Origin: Alligator mississippiensis
Taxonomy: Eukaryota; Chordata; Crocodylia; Alligatoridae
Length of the DNA: 64,000 nucleotides
Assembly: GCF_030867095.1 (NCBI RefSeq)
Contig: NC_081826.1
Span: 41,270,001-41,334,000 of the forward strand
Reading direction: 5' to 3'
Shown: piece by piece, positions 21,473-32,005 of the stretch
Layout of the letters: the number at the start of each line of letters is the position of its first letter
How positions within the stretch are numbered: position 1 is the stretch's first letter
Notes under the pieces: generated by a model
Seen by the model: the letters and a program-made list of their open reading frames with translations, nothing else
Told to the model about the DNA's origin: nothing
The model's database searches: none
Made by a program: the position numbers and the translations under genes

Positions 21473-22459
21473 TGTGCGGGCCGGGCCCCGATCCCGCCCT
21501 CGTCGCCATGTGCGGCGGTGATTCCGATCCCATTCTGGCCACCATGGGCGAGCCGGGAGCGAACTGGGGTCGTACCGGACCCGTCTTCGGTGCACACACG
21601 GGCTGTGGCCAGCAGCCCGGGCATGCGGGGTGGGAGAGAACCGCGGGGCGGTTTAGCGCACGCGAGTTAGAATTAGTTACGGAGGCGTAATGGTTGATTG
21701 AAAAGATTATTTACTTACACCCAAAGATGGCATTGGTGTAGGCTGGACAGGTTTCCAGGCACAGCTCCCGCTTGAACCCTCATTGGAGGACTCTGACAAA
21801 TCGATTGCTCCCACGGAGTTTGCTAGGCTCCGCGGGTCCGGTTAAGTTGGGCTCGAAAAGTTTCCCTGGAGTTACTTAGGCTCCGCGGGTCCGATAAGTT
21901 TTCCCCGGAGTTTGCTAGGCTCTGCGGGTCCGAAGTTACAGGAAAGGAATACGTCTAGGATTGCGCTCGGTGACGGGGAAAGGCGAGAAGCGAAAGCTCC
22001 GTAGGCTTGGTTCTATTGCCTCTATTGCCTGCTTAGGGGAGGCGCGCCGGGTCCACGAGGGTCCGCAGCGCTTGGAGATCTTCACACAGAATCTCTCTCT
22101 CTTCCTCCCTCCTCTGGCTTGGGCGGAAACTACCCAAGCCTTTTGTACGGCTAGCAAGCCACGTGTGCCTTTTGTACGGCTAGCCGCCACGTGTGCCTAA
22201 ATTAGGAATCGGCCAATAACATGGCGCAGATCCTAATACAAATGGCAGGAACTTCTTTACAGCGTGTATCACTACGGTGCAAGAAAAAGATGCACACTGC
22301 AAAGAAGCTGCAATCCGGCGGGAAATCCCCTGCTGCACCAGAGTTCTCTCTAGCAGCAGAGAACTCTACTGTGCAAAGAAAGCGACAAATTGGCAGGAAA
22401 TAATTTAGCGGTGCTGAAGCACACACACAAACAAAAAATCACAACTTTGGGTTGTGACA
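21473..22459 (-). mobile_element. CpG-rich solo LTR of an endogenous retrovirus-like element
   Basis: Read on the minus strand, the 987-bp unit starts TGTCACAACC and ends GGCCCGCACA, the expected TG...CA. It is flanked by gtacg (21468-21472) and gtatg (22460-22464), a 5-bp duplication differing by one C-to-T change at a CpG. No internal region, primer-binding site or second LTR is present, so recombination has left a solo LTR. Many CpG sites survive, unlike in most of the window. Two repeat sets lie inside: three copies of ggagtt...aggctccgcgggtccg (from 21815, 21868 and 21907) and two copies of ccttttgtacggctag (22139 and 22168). Confidence 0.75.
22139..22195. promoter_or_regulatory. Duplicated E-box unit in the LTR
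   Basis: Two adjacent ~28-bp units each contain cacgtg (22160-22165 and 22188-22193), the palindromic E-box core. They lie in the U3-like half of the minus-strand LTR, upstream of where transcription would start. An inverted CCAAT motif (ggccaataac, about 22211-22220) is close by. Duplicated enhancer motifs are usual in retroviral U3 regions. Binding is inferred, not shown. Confidence 0.5.
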
Positions 22460-22464
22460 GTATG

Positions 22465-22784
22465 CAGCAACACATGTGTAGACACTGACAGGGATGGCTC
22501 TGTCACGTGGGTGCTTCAGTGTGGGGGCTGCCTGCTGGCTAGCCCTCACACTGAAGGATCCTTATGCCCAAGCCAACTCAAGGTGCTGTGTTCCCAGGTG
22601 CACATTTAAACACAGCATGCAGGAACAAAAAACTTTGGTGTTTATTAATCCACATTCATTTCTTGTGTAAAGGAGCCAAATATGACCAAGTTAAGATACA
22701 CTAATCCAGCCTAAAATGTGCCTGCACTATAACAGAACCAATGTTTTAGTGAAGAAGTAAATCAAATACTCTTATTTTTTATTT
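22465..22784. other. Intergenic segment with a hairpin
   Basis: Contains an inverted pair, cttcagtgtgggggct / agccctcacactgaag, at about 22512-22557. Probably a remnant of a small palindromic DNA element. Otherwise no gene. Confidence 0.45.
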
Positions 22785-25052
22785 CATAGATTTCATAGAC
22801 ATTTGGGCTGGGAGGGACCCTCAAGGACCATTGAGTCCAGCCCTCTGCCCAGAGGCAGGAAGTCAGAAGGGATCATAGGATCCCAGAAAGATAAACATCC
22901 AAAAGTGTCTGGTAGGCATTCAAAGTGGGTGCTTGAATCACCTCCGGTGGCAGTCTATTCCAAACCTTGGAGGCTTGGACAGTAAAGAAGTTCTACCTTA
23001 TGTCCAGCCTGAAATGGTCGGAGAGGAGTTTGTGACCATTCAATCTTGTCATCCCTTGGGGTGCTCTGGTGAACAGACATTCCCCCAGATCCTGGTGAAC
23101 ACCCCTAATAAACTTACAGGTGGCCACCAGAACGCCCCTGAGCCTGCGCTTTTCCAGGCTGAAGAGGCCCATGGCTCTCAGCCTCTCATCATAAGGTCTG
23201 TTATCCTGAACTCTGATCATGTGCATGGCTCTCCTCCGGACTCTCTCAAGCTTCTCCACATCCTTTTGGAATTGTGGAGCCCAAAACTGGACGCAGTACT
23301 CTAGCTGCAGCCTCACTAAGGCCGAGTACATGGGGAGAATGACGTCCCAGGATTTGCTTGAGAAGCATCTATGGATGCAAGCCAGTGTTTTGCTCGCTTT
23401 ACTAGCCGCAGCATCACATTGAAGGCTCATGTTCATCTTGTGGTCAATTGTGACCCCTAAGTCCCTTTCATCTGTAGTGCTAACCAGTGTAGCACTGCCA
23501 AGACTATAAGCATGTTGCAGGTTTTTCCTGTCAAGGTGGAGCACCTTGAATTTTTTGATGTTAAACACCATCAGGTTTTCATCCACCAGTTTCATGAGCC
23601 TGTCAAGATCTGCCTGGATCACCCTCCTGTCCTCAGGTGTGCATGCTTTACCCCAGAGTTTGGTGTCATCAGTGAACTTGGCCAGTCTGCTTCTGACACC
23701 AATGTCTACATCATAGATGAAGATGTTAAAAAGTAAAGGCCCTAGGACAGAGCCTTGAGGGACCCCACTGGTCACAGGGCACCATGACGATTGACTTCAG
23801 TCAACCACCACCCTCTGGGTCCTGCCATGGAGCCAATTCCCCAGCCAGCAGATCATGGTGAGGTCGCAGCCACAGTTAGCCAGTTTTGCCAAGACTTGAT
23901 CATGGGATACCAGATCGAAGGCTTTTTTAAAGTAAAAATATATGACATCAATCTCTTCCCCCTTGTCCAGGTAATAAAAGGTTGTAAAAGGAAATGAGAT
24001 TGGTCAATCAAGACCCACCCACAACAAACCAATGCTGGATATCTCTCAGGATATTGCTGTCAGCTAGTCTGTTAAGGATGGCCTCTTTGATAATCGTTTC
24101 CAAGACCTTCCCCAGGATAGAGGTCAGGCTGATGGGCCTGTAGTTTGTCGGATCCACTTTCCTCCCTTTCTTGAAGATAGGTACCACATTGGCCCTCTTC
24201 CAATCTTTGGGCACTTCACCAGAGCACCAAAAGCTCTGAAAGATCCGTGCCAGGGGCTGAGATATGATGCTTGCCAGCTCCCTGAGTAACCCATTGGGGC
24301 TGGTTGACTTGAAGGTATCCAGCCTGTCAAGATGTTCCTTCACGAGGTCAGCTTCAATGGAGGGCAAGGAATCTCCCTCACCCAGGCCTCCCTGACCCAC
24401 AGTGGGCAGGGCTGTCCCATAGGACTGGTGAAAAACTGACACAAAGTACCCATTTAGCAACTTCACTTTTTCCTGGGCATCGGTTGTCAGTTGTCCCATC
24501 TGGTTTAGTAGGGGTCTAATGTTGCCCTTGCTTTTCCTCCAGCTCCCCACATATCCAAAAAAGGACTTTTTATTGTCCTTAATATTTGTAGCTAGCTGGA
24601 GTTCTGTCACAGCCTTGGCTTTCCTGGTTTGCTCTCTGCAAGTCCAGACCAGAGCAGAGTATTCCTCCTTGGTGGTGGCTCCAGTCCTCCAACCTTTGTA
24701 GGTCTGTCTTTTCAGATGCAGGAGGTCCACTAGTTCCCTGGAGAGCCAAGGAGGCTGCTGTGCCCTTTTGCTGCCTTTCCTCCAAGCAGGATAGACTTTG
24801 CTTGCACATGCAGGATTGTTCCCTTGAGGAGCAACCACTCGTCTTGACCTCCCCTACCCTTTGGGTTGTGGCCCTTTAGGGCCTCACTGACAAGCCTCCA
24901 GAGTTTGTCAAAGTCAGCTTTCCTGAAGTCGAGGACTTCTGTATTACTGACTGACTTGCCAACTTTACAGCAGATGGTGAAGGTGATCAGTTTGTGGTCA
25001 CTGTCACCCTGCTTCCCATCAATCATTAGGTCACTGATTAGGTCATCCCTGT
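22785..25052 (-). pseudogene. CR1 retrotransposon, third long copy
   Basis: The minus strand runs from DDLISDLMIDGKQGDSDH (near 25050, the end of the endonuclease domain) through [45 protein letters not shown] and a catalytic box reading FTDD (about 23667-23680). It continues to LEYCVQFWAPQF and a 3' UTR ending with the 'tttcatagatttcatagaca' repeat near 22785. The gene is broken into at least three frames (25026-24730, 24838-24008, 23775-22993), with further stops in the C-terminal block. It shares its 3' end type with the inner copy at 7713, so the two are the same or sister subfamilies. It is 5' truncated and dead. Confidence 0.92.
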
Positions 25053-27209
25053 TACTTTATATCTTCATTATTTTGAAGGTCCTAAACTTCTCAGTCGGTT
25101 AGATGTGGGTCCTTGTTCAGCTGTAATGACTGTAGGAAAGCTGCTGAGTGATAGTGTCTAGTTTGAGTAATTTGGGAGTAGTTTGCATCTCTCATATATT
25201 ATATATGGTTATATAAACTGTGAGTGAGATTTTTTTAAATGGTGATTTTTATTGATGTAAATTTTCAAATGTATATTCCAATCAGTGTTGTATTACTCCT
25301 GCTATTTATTTTAATATTCAGTTACATTTATTTCAACAATTCCTTCACTTCCAGTGTCAGTGTGCCACAGACCATCATATTCAGATTCCTATTTTAACAT
25401 TTGGTTGACATTCATAGAGGCACTTTACACCTATCACATCTATTGTTCCTGTCTTTCTGTAGAGTCAGGAAGTTTATACTTAGGTTAGGTTTTCAAGACT
25501 TGCATTGCAACCAAAAAGGCTTGTCATAGTCTTTTACCATGGAAGTTTAGCTTTTGGAGTTCAATCCTTTAGTAAGGAATGAACCCTACTACAGACTTCA
25601 AAGCAATGGAACATATAACCCTTAATACAAATAACACTAATTGGAGGATTGGCTACTGGCCCTGGCTCATGTCCTTCACAGTCCGTTGCCAATAAAAGAT
25701 CAGAATAGCTAAATGAAAAATGTTGTATTTAAAAAAAAATTTCAAAGATGAACAAGGTATTTTTTTATTTTTTGGTCAGTATTCAATCACCATCTCTGCT
25801 TACAAGTTTGAATCATCCAGCCAACTCTGTAGGCATTGAAAGTTAATCCCATGTAAACTGTATTTGGTAGCTTTTTATGGGATGAGTTTGGTGGGTCTCA
25901 TTTCCACCTCCTATATCACAAACCACCTGCAATGCTTTATGCTGTCTTGCTTACATGACAGCAGCTCTGTGTTCCTACTCTTTTTCTCCAATTACCACCC
26001 TAATGGAAGGGGGAGTGAGTAGCTGAAGGAAAGAAGGCAGCTAAAATGAGTGCAGGAGCTTCTGCCACTGGCCTGTCCTACTCGGTCAGTGAGCCTGAGC
26101 TGCAAGGGATAAGGTGGGGCAGGGGAACAGACTATGGAGCCTGAAATTGTGCCCAAAAGCCCAGAGGTTAACCAGATCTGCTGTGGGGAGGGAGATGGAA
26201 TTGTGATGAAGCAATGGCTCCCCATCCCAGTATTGCGGGTGTTAGTGAGTATGCAGAATAATCTAATTAATCTTTACTTCCAGTTTTCTCAGCAGCATCT
26301 AGACTTCGTGATATTACTTAATACTAGTTATACATTGACCTGCTTTTAAATAAATTGTATGTCCCTCAGGGTATTCCAGAACAGAATTTTATCTGCATTG
26401 TTTATTAGCATATCAGAAAGAAGGAAAATAATGTTGGGTCATAGTCAGATATGCAAACTGGATGCTTGGGAACTGGATCTGCATTTCAACACATAGTTTG
26501 TTCATCCTTCAAAAGAGAAGGCAGGCACAGGAGATGCAGTGCATCAAGAGCAGAAACCAAGTTTTTCAAAACATACTTCTCCAGAAGTCCTTGAAAGATG
26601 ACAGGTTTATTGCATACCCCCCCCCCCCCCTGTTTCTTGGCTCTCTTCCACCTTTTCTTATTGGCTTTTTCTAGTTCATTCTTCATTTTTGTACAGAAAG
26701 ATGGAATCTTCTGATGCTGAAAGAAATCTGGCTGCATCCAAAAATATTTTACTTAGCTCTGCTGCCATCAGTAGACGGTGAAAAGAATGAACCACCAAAA
26801 TGCAACTAAAATAATATGTTATTTGGAGTTGAGAACTGCATCTGACAATAGAAAATAGACACTCAAACAAGAGGCATCTTGGCTGAAGGAAGAAGATAAC
26901 ATAAGCATGGACCCCTGAGCATTACAAAAGTGTTAAGATACATTATATATAATAAAATACCCAAATGCAAGTGCTTTCTTTGAAATGAAACATCAGAAGG
27001 AATTAAATTAGCTTACAAAACATACCTCAGCACACTGTAGTGACAGCAGACAAAAAGGGTGATTAAAAACTGACAGGTGCACAAAAAATTAGTTACAAGT
27101 TAAGATAGGTTTTATTCATAGGAACTTAAGATGTAAGAGGTAGACCTAGATTTTTTAATTTGACAGGGGTAGCTTCTTTATCTACTATTTCCATTTAGTT
27201 TGATTATCA
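25053..27209. other. Intergenic sequence, no gene seen
   Basis: AT-rich sequence without a recognisable gene. A C-tract of about 14 bases lies near 26620-26632. Short frames on either side of the tract have no domain. Confidence 0.4.
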
Positions 27210-28288
27210 TGTAAGACAGGGGGGTTCCAGAGGTGGCTGTGATACCCCCTGGTGGCTCTGCAACCATGCCCTGCTCTGACCCTAGGGCACCTTCCTGTCT
27301 CATCTGCCATGCCTTGATGTTATTTATAATATATAGGGAGGCTGCACCCAAGTCTTTGCTATGCCTCAGTCCCACTGGCCCCTGTTGGTCTTTGCCTGTG
27401 CCAAGGTCCCTTGATGGGCTCCACTCTAAGCTGCTGTGCCTGGCAGGGCACCCAAAGCCTTAAGGGCTACTTGTGTGGCTCCAAATCCTCCCCTTTACTA
27501 TGCCCCATGCCTCGTGGGTGTTACAGGTATATTGTTCCCTGTGTGGGCCCTCAGCCTCCTCAGCCTCTGCTCCTTTAATCTTGCTAGGCCTTCTAGCCTA
27601 GGCCCACTGAATCAGGCCTGGCTTTGAGGCTCTAGCTCTCTCTGTCCCTTCTGTCACCAGGGCCCTGGCCCCTGTCTGCCAGGCCCCAGATCCCTGTGTA
27701 GCTGCACCCTCTCTCTCTGCCTGCTCTGGACTCAATAACTGATTGGGCCTTGAGCCTACCCCTGGCAGGGCTCAAGGCAGTCGAGTACCCCCTGGGTACT
27801 ACTGAGGCCTCCATACCTCCCCTTCCAGCCTCATCCCAAACTACTGGTAGAAAAAGTAACAAAAACCATAACTCCTGGGCTGTAACAAACAACAATAATG
27901 AAAAAAGCCCTATCTCCCTTTAAGAGGGCAAATTTTTACCTCTAGTATAGCATGCCTCCTAGCCAGTGGACCTCACTAGTTTCTTGAGCCTTCCTATTTC
28001 TGTAGGCAGCAAACCATCAGCCTAGCCTCCCCGGGTGGCTGCCCCAGGCAAGAGCTCCTGCACCTGTGGCAGGCAGGGAGAGACTCCCCTGCCAGAGCCT
28101 TGGGCTTATATGCTCCCAGGCCCTGCCTGCATTCAGTCAGCTGACCACTTGCAGGTGTCTGCTGAATGCTTCATTTTGCGCTGTTGCCCTGGCAACTGGC
28201 AGCTGCTGCACTCTGCCTGCCCTGCTGTGCTCCCTGGCTGGGCTGCCTTTATCTTAAAGTAACAGAGTGCCCTGTGCTCCCTGCTACA
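27210..28288 (-). mobile_element. LTR-like block, minus orientation
   Basis: Read on the minus strand the block starts TGTAGCAGGGAGCACAGGGC and ends near CCTGTCTTACA, close to the termini of the LTR at 58222-59460 (TGTCACAGAGC...GACCTGTTACA). A minus-strand TATA-like box (catataagccc) lies at about 28104-28115. Both blocks share the order TATA box, A-rich 'aaaaccataactcctgggct' stretch and GC-rich transcribed part. Flanks tatca/tagta match at only 3 of 5 positions, so the ends are provisional. No gag, pol or env frame. Confidence 0.5.
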
Positions 28289-28661
28289 TAGTACTTTGGA
28301 AAAATGTATACCAATTTCAGTGCTACTAATAAAACAATGTAGGACAATGAATGCTTTCTTGGAAAATATCATGGACTTGACAAACTATTTTAGCATTCAA
28401 TTAAAATGTCTTCATAGAAAATTGCATCAATGAGATAATTAAAATGGGTAAAGAAGAAAAGCCTGGCAAAAAAGAAAAGGAACCTGTAACCAAGATAATG
28501 CATTTAGAGCTGGTAGATTTTTTCTATTTCGAAAAATAGTAAATTGGCCGAAACTTGAGTTGGGGAAGGGGAGATCAAAATAATTTGCAAATTCAGGCTA
28601 ATTCAAACAAAAATGGTAAAAACTGAACATATTCAATCGCTTTATTTTGACATTTTCAAAC
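28289..28661. other. AT-rich spacer, no gene seen
   Basis: Nothing recognisable before the TTAA target of the piggyBac element. Confidence 0.4.
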
Positions 28662-28708
28662 TTAACCCTCATCCGTTCTCATGAAACCATACCCATTGTT
28701 GTTCTCAT

Positions 28709-28726
28709 GGGGTAACTTGTTACCCC
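28709..28726. promoter_or_regulatory. Sub-terminal palindrome, left end of piggyBac
   Basis: ggggtaacttgttacccc is an 18-bp near-perfect palindrome 43 bases inside the left end. It follows a second copy of 'gttctcatg', which also occurs in the terminal repeat. Related sites near the right end suggest a protein-binding site, perhaps for the transposase. This is inference. Confidence 0.55.
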
Positions 28727-28989
28727 GCTAGTCAACATTGTTTGTCTTGCATGAACAAAATGGAACCAGTGACAACAGCATAAATGTACCAAAAACTATT
28801 TGTTAAACATACAGATTGTTTGAAAGAATATTTATGATTATTTGAGCCAAAAATATTATTTAACTAGAATTATGAACAAAAGTTAAACTTTTTTTAGTTT
28901 CAAAACGTGAATGAACAATTTGCTAAGTCTGCAGTTCACACTGTTTTCAAACTAACAACTACTTCCCAAAACATTTTCTAACTGTTTTA

Positions 28990-30897
28990 ACTAAATATAG
29001 CATTACTCACAAAGCAGCAGTGATGTACTGTGGTGCACACAAGCAAATCGCTTACAATCTTTGCATCATTTCCAAGTTTTGCAGTCATCTGTCCTTGGAC
29101 AAAAAGCACAACATCACTCATGTTTGCAGAAGGTTCTACTGGGGTGTGTTGTGGCAATTTGTAATTTCGGGCAGTCATACCAGACTTGATGGACTTTTAT
29201 GTGTCTCAGATTATGTGTATCCATCATTCTTCGTTTCATTTGTCCATCATTCAACTGTTCTCCCAGCTCCTGCAAAAAAAAAGTGCCGCCTTCTTAAATG
29301 TGTTCTTTGCTTCCAGTTTATGTTGTGGCCTAGCTAATTGATGAGGCTGGCATTGGCAGCCACCTCCAGTATATTGAAAAATAGTGTAATTGGCCACCTG
29401 TTAATTTTCCATCTGCAGGTGGTCATACAGACTAAGTGGTCAAGGTTATCCACCCCACCCTTGTTTTTATTGTAGTCATGGATGATTTCCAGCTTTCTTT
29501 GCTCTCCACCCACTGACAGGTCATGGTGCATGTTTGACAGCAACAGCACAACTTTGGATTTCTTTGGAACATAGGAAACTAGGATGAGTTCCCCATCACA
29601 AGCAAAAATGGATGAAAAGGTTTCCCTTCTTTGATTTGCTTGCATTTAGTTTAGGATATTGGCCTTGTTGTTCTGAATCGTACCCACAAAGGTCAAGTCC
29701 TGCTGTAGCAGTCTTTCTGTCAGGTCATTACTTGTGAAGAAACCACAATATTCCAATATTTCATTCACAATATTCTTTCCCATCTTGTACCAGGGATGAA
29801 CCAGTTTTTCAATGACCTGGATACCAAGATTACCTTGGCATGAAGCTTCTGGTTGCTTGCCCAGGTAGATGTCTCCAGACAGGGGGAATGATGCTGCTGC
29901 ATCACAGCACTACCAAATTTTCAAGCCATATTTGGCAGGCTTGCTGGGCATATACTGTCTGAAGGGACAGCAAGTGACCCCTGAACACAATGAGCTACTC
30001 ATCAACCATCAGGTGTATTCCTGTCATATACCATTTCCTGAGCTGCTCCATAAATTGTGTCCAAATATCTCTGAAGGCAGCAAGCTTGTCCACAGCTCTC
30101 CTTTCCTCATGTGTCAGTTTGTTGTTAAGTCTCAGGTAGTTAGTAAGTTGATGGAATCATTTTAAACTCGTGGTGGCACGGAAGCAAGGACACCCAGTAC
30201 GTTGCTCCCACAGTTCCTCCAGTGCCTCATGCCCACCGTGGTATAAATCACTCAGCAGTAGGAGAATAATTTAGGCTTTCAGCTCTGTTTCATCCAGCTT
30301 TTTCCACTCCTTTCTATTTTCAGGATGGCTATCATTCCACTCCCTGAATCTTCTTTCTGCCTCTCTGTTTGTTACTCTTATGATAACAGTCAGGATATCT
30401 TGTGAGAGAAACAGGCAGAGCATTTCCACAACTGTGTCTTTATTATTTTCTCTTGTTAGCCCAGCACTTTCACGGATTATGTCCTTAGCTGTTCTCCGAT
30501 GATGTATTAGCTGTGAACTTTTTTTCCCACACTCTGCCATTCCTTCCTCAAAAGGTGTCATCATCTGCAATGTTTTTTGGGGGTGGTGGCAGTGGTTCTG
30601 CTCCACCTCCTGCTGTAGCTCTCTTCGGTCTTCCACCCTGGCTCTGGGCTGGTCCTCTTCCCTTTCCCACTGGAAGTTTTGGCATCACTTCTGCATGTGG
30701 CACCAACTCCTCCTCATCTGAGCTGGATGAAGCTTCCACAAACACATGGTCTTCTTGCTCTGAACAATCTCCCATGTCTGGAACAAAGTCAGCATCCTCA
30801 CTGCCTTGGGATAAGATTTCATCAGTGGATGTGTCGCTGTCATCCCCAGTTACCTGTGCAAGACAGGCTTCAGGACAGAATATGTGCTGCCTTCTCA
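28990..30897 (-). pseudogene. piggyBac transposase, broken
   Basis: The start is an ATG at 30897 on the minus strand. Acidic N-terminal residues (DDSDTSTDEI, SSSSDEEELVPHAE) are followed by TNREAERRFREWN and WKKLDETELKA near 30271-30360. Further frames give DKLAAFRDIW, VDE then LIVFRG (first catalytic Asp), and LVSYVPKKSKVVLLLSNMHH. Next are YNKNKGGVDNLDHL (late catalytic Asp, near 29450) and KINRWPITLFFNILEVAANA. The C-terminal Cys/His zinc-binding block, with CKDCKRFACVHH, lies near 29020-29060. At least two frameshifts and several stops (for example at 29334, and two TGA codons in the Cys/His block) kill it. All parts are in the expected order. Confidence 0.88.
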
Positions 30898-31539
30898 TCC
30901 TGGACTACAGAAAAAAAAAGAAAAAATTGATTACTGAATGCATGTAAATAACAATCAAAGACAAGTCTGTCTACCTATGCTGTCACAAAAGCAATTCTGC
31001 CCTGCCCTATGGCAGTGCAGGTAGTACCCTCTCTTCCTGGGCACAGAAGACAGAGACCAGCATCCACCATTTGTAGGCAAACCAAATGTGGGTGGATGTT
31101 GTTTGGAAACCATACATGCAGGGGCTTATTGAAAGCAGTTAAAAGGGATATGGGGGTGTCAAGCCCTTATTGTTGAAGGGGATTGTGTTGCAGTATTAAT
31201 TTGTTCTATTTCTTCTCTGCTGTCCTTTTGCTCCTTGTCCTCACTTCCAAGAAAACCGGGGCAAACTAACTTGTATGTTATGAAAGTGCTAGGCGAGGCA
31301 GAGTTTTGCCATGAGAAAAGAGAGCAGAGGTGGATTTGGGTGTGACAAAGATTTTGGGTTTATTTTGGCAAAGGGCAGGGTGTTTTGATGACCTTGCAGT
31401 CTGCAAATGAAGTGGTTAGCAAAAGAGATTATGACATCTTCTGCAAAAGCAGAGTGGAGGATGGCCATCCATTAGTTACCATGAATACCTGAAGTGGACA
31501 TAAATGAGGTGTGAATGAATCCTTGCCTTTCAGCACACA

Positions 31540-31690
31540 CCAACTGCTGAAACTTCCTTAGCCTGACAAAGGGTTTTTGAACTCGAAAGCTTGCTTAATA
31601 ACTATTCTCCAACTATTTGGGTTGGTCTAATAAAAGATATCAAATTCACCCAAGGAACCTTGTCTACCTTTCAGATGCATCCACCAAAGT
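31540..31690. repeat. SINE-like or MITE-like repeat inside piggyBac
   Basis: The stretch 'cctgacaaagggtttttgaa', then 'ctcgaaagcttgcttaataa', 'ggttggtctaataaaagata' and 'acccaaggaaccttgtctac' is one I recognise as a repeated reptile sequence. I cannot name its family. Its presence inside the transposon suggests a later insertion or a captured piece. Confidence 0.45.
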
Positions 31691-31733
31691 GGCTAAGCAT
31701 ATCTAGGCCTGTCATTTATACAGAAATTGCATT

Positions 31734-31816
31734 GGGGTAACAAGTTAACATGGGCTTGGGGTAAGTTGTTACCCCACATGGAAAAACATATTCACACTTG
31801 GGGTAATATGTTACCC
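31734..31816. promoter_or_regulatory. Cluster of three GGGGTAAC/GTTACCCC sites, right end of piggyBac
   Basis: Sites start at 31734 (ggggtaacaagttaaca), 31758 (ggggtaagttgttacccc) and 31800 (ggggtaatatgttaccc), 185-268 bases inside the right end. Their shared centre and arms match the left-end palindrome at 28709. Asymmetric numbers of internal binding repeats at the two ends are known for other DNA transposons; a similar role here is inferred. Confidence 0.6.
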
Positions 31817-32005
31817 TGGGCAGTTTTTCATCCACAGAGAGCAAATCATTCATATAAGATGGCTGTTCTTTGGGGATATTGTGCACCGTGGTGCTAGTGA
31901 CAATGTACTAAAAAGAAAAAAATGTTGAATTAATTGATTTTAAGATACTGCACAAAATATGCATCTGGGGTAGGAAATTACTGAATGAGAACATATGAAG
32001 GTTAA

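Larger units (their letters stand above)
28666..32001 (-). mobile_element. piggyBac-superfamily DNA transposon
   Basis: The 3336-bp element lies between TTAA (28662-28665) and TTAA (32002-32005), the hallmark target of piggyBac. Its ends are CCCTCATCCGTTCTCATG and, inverted, CCTTCATATGTTCTCATT, so about 14 of 18 terminal bases match. Sub-terminal GGGGTAAC...GTTACCCC palindromes lie at 28709 and at three places near 31734-31816. One decayed transposase gene on the minus strand occupies most of the left two thirds. Piggybac elements excise precisely and move by cut-and-paste. Confidence 0.9.

Noticed and set aside
29869-30165. 98-codon plus-strand frame inside the piggyBac
   Set aside because: It is the antisense shadow of the transposase catalytic region on the minus strand.
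30513-30947. 144-codon plus-strand frame near the piggyBac 5' end
   Set aside because: It is the reverse of the acidic, repetitive N-terminus of the transposase; no independent motif.
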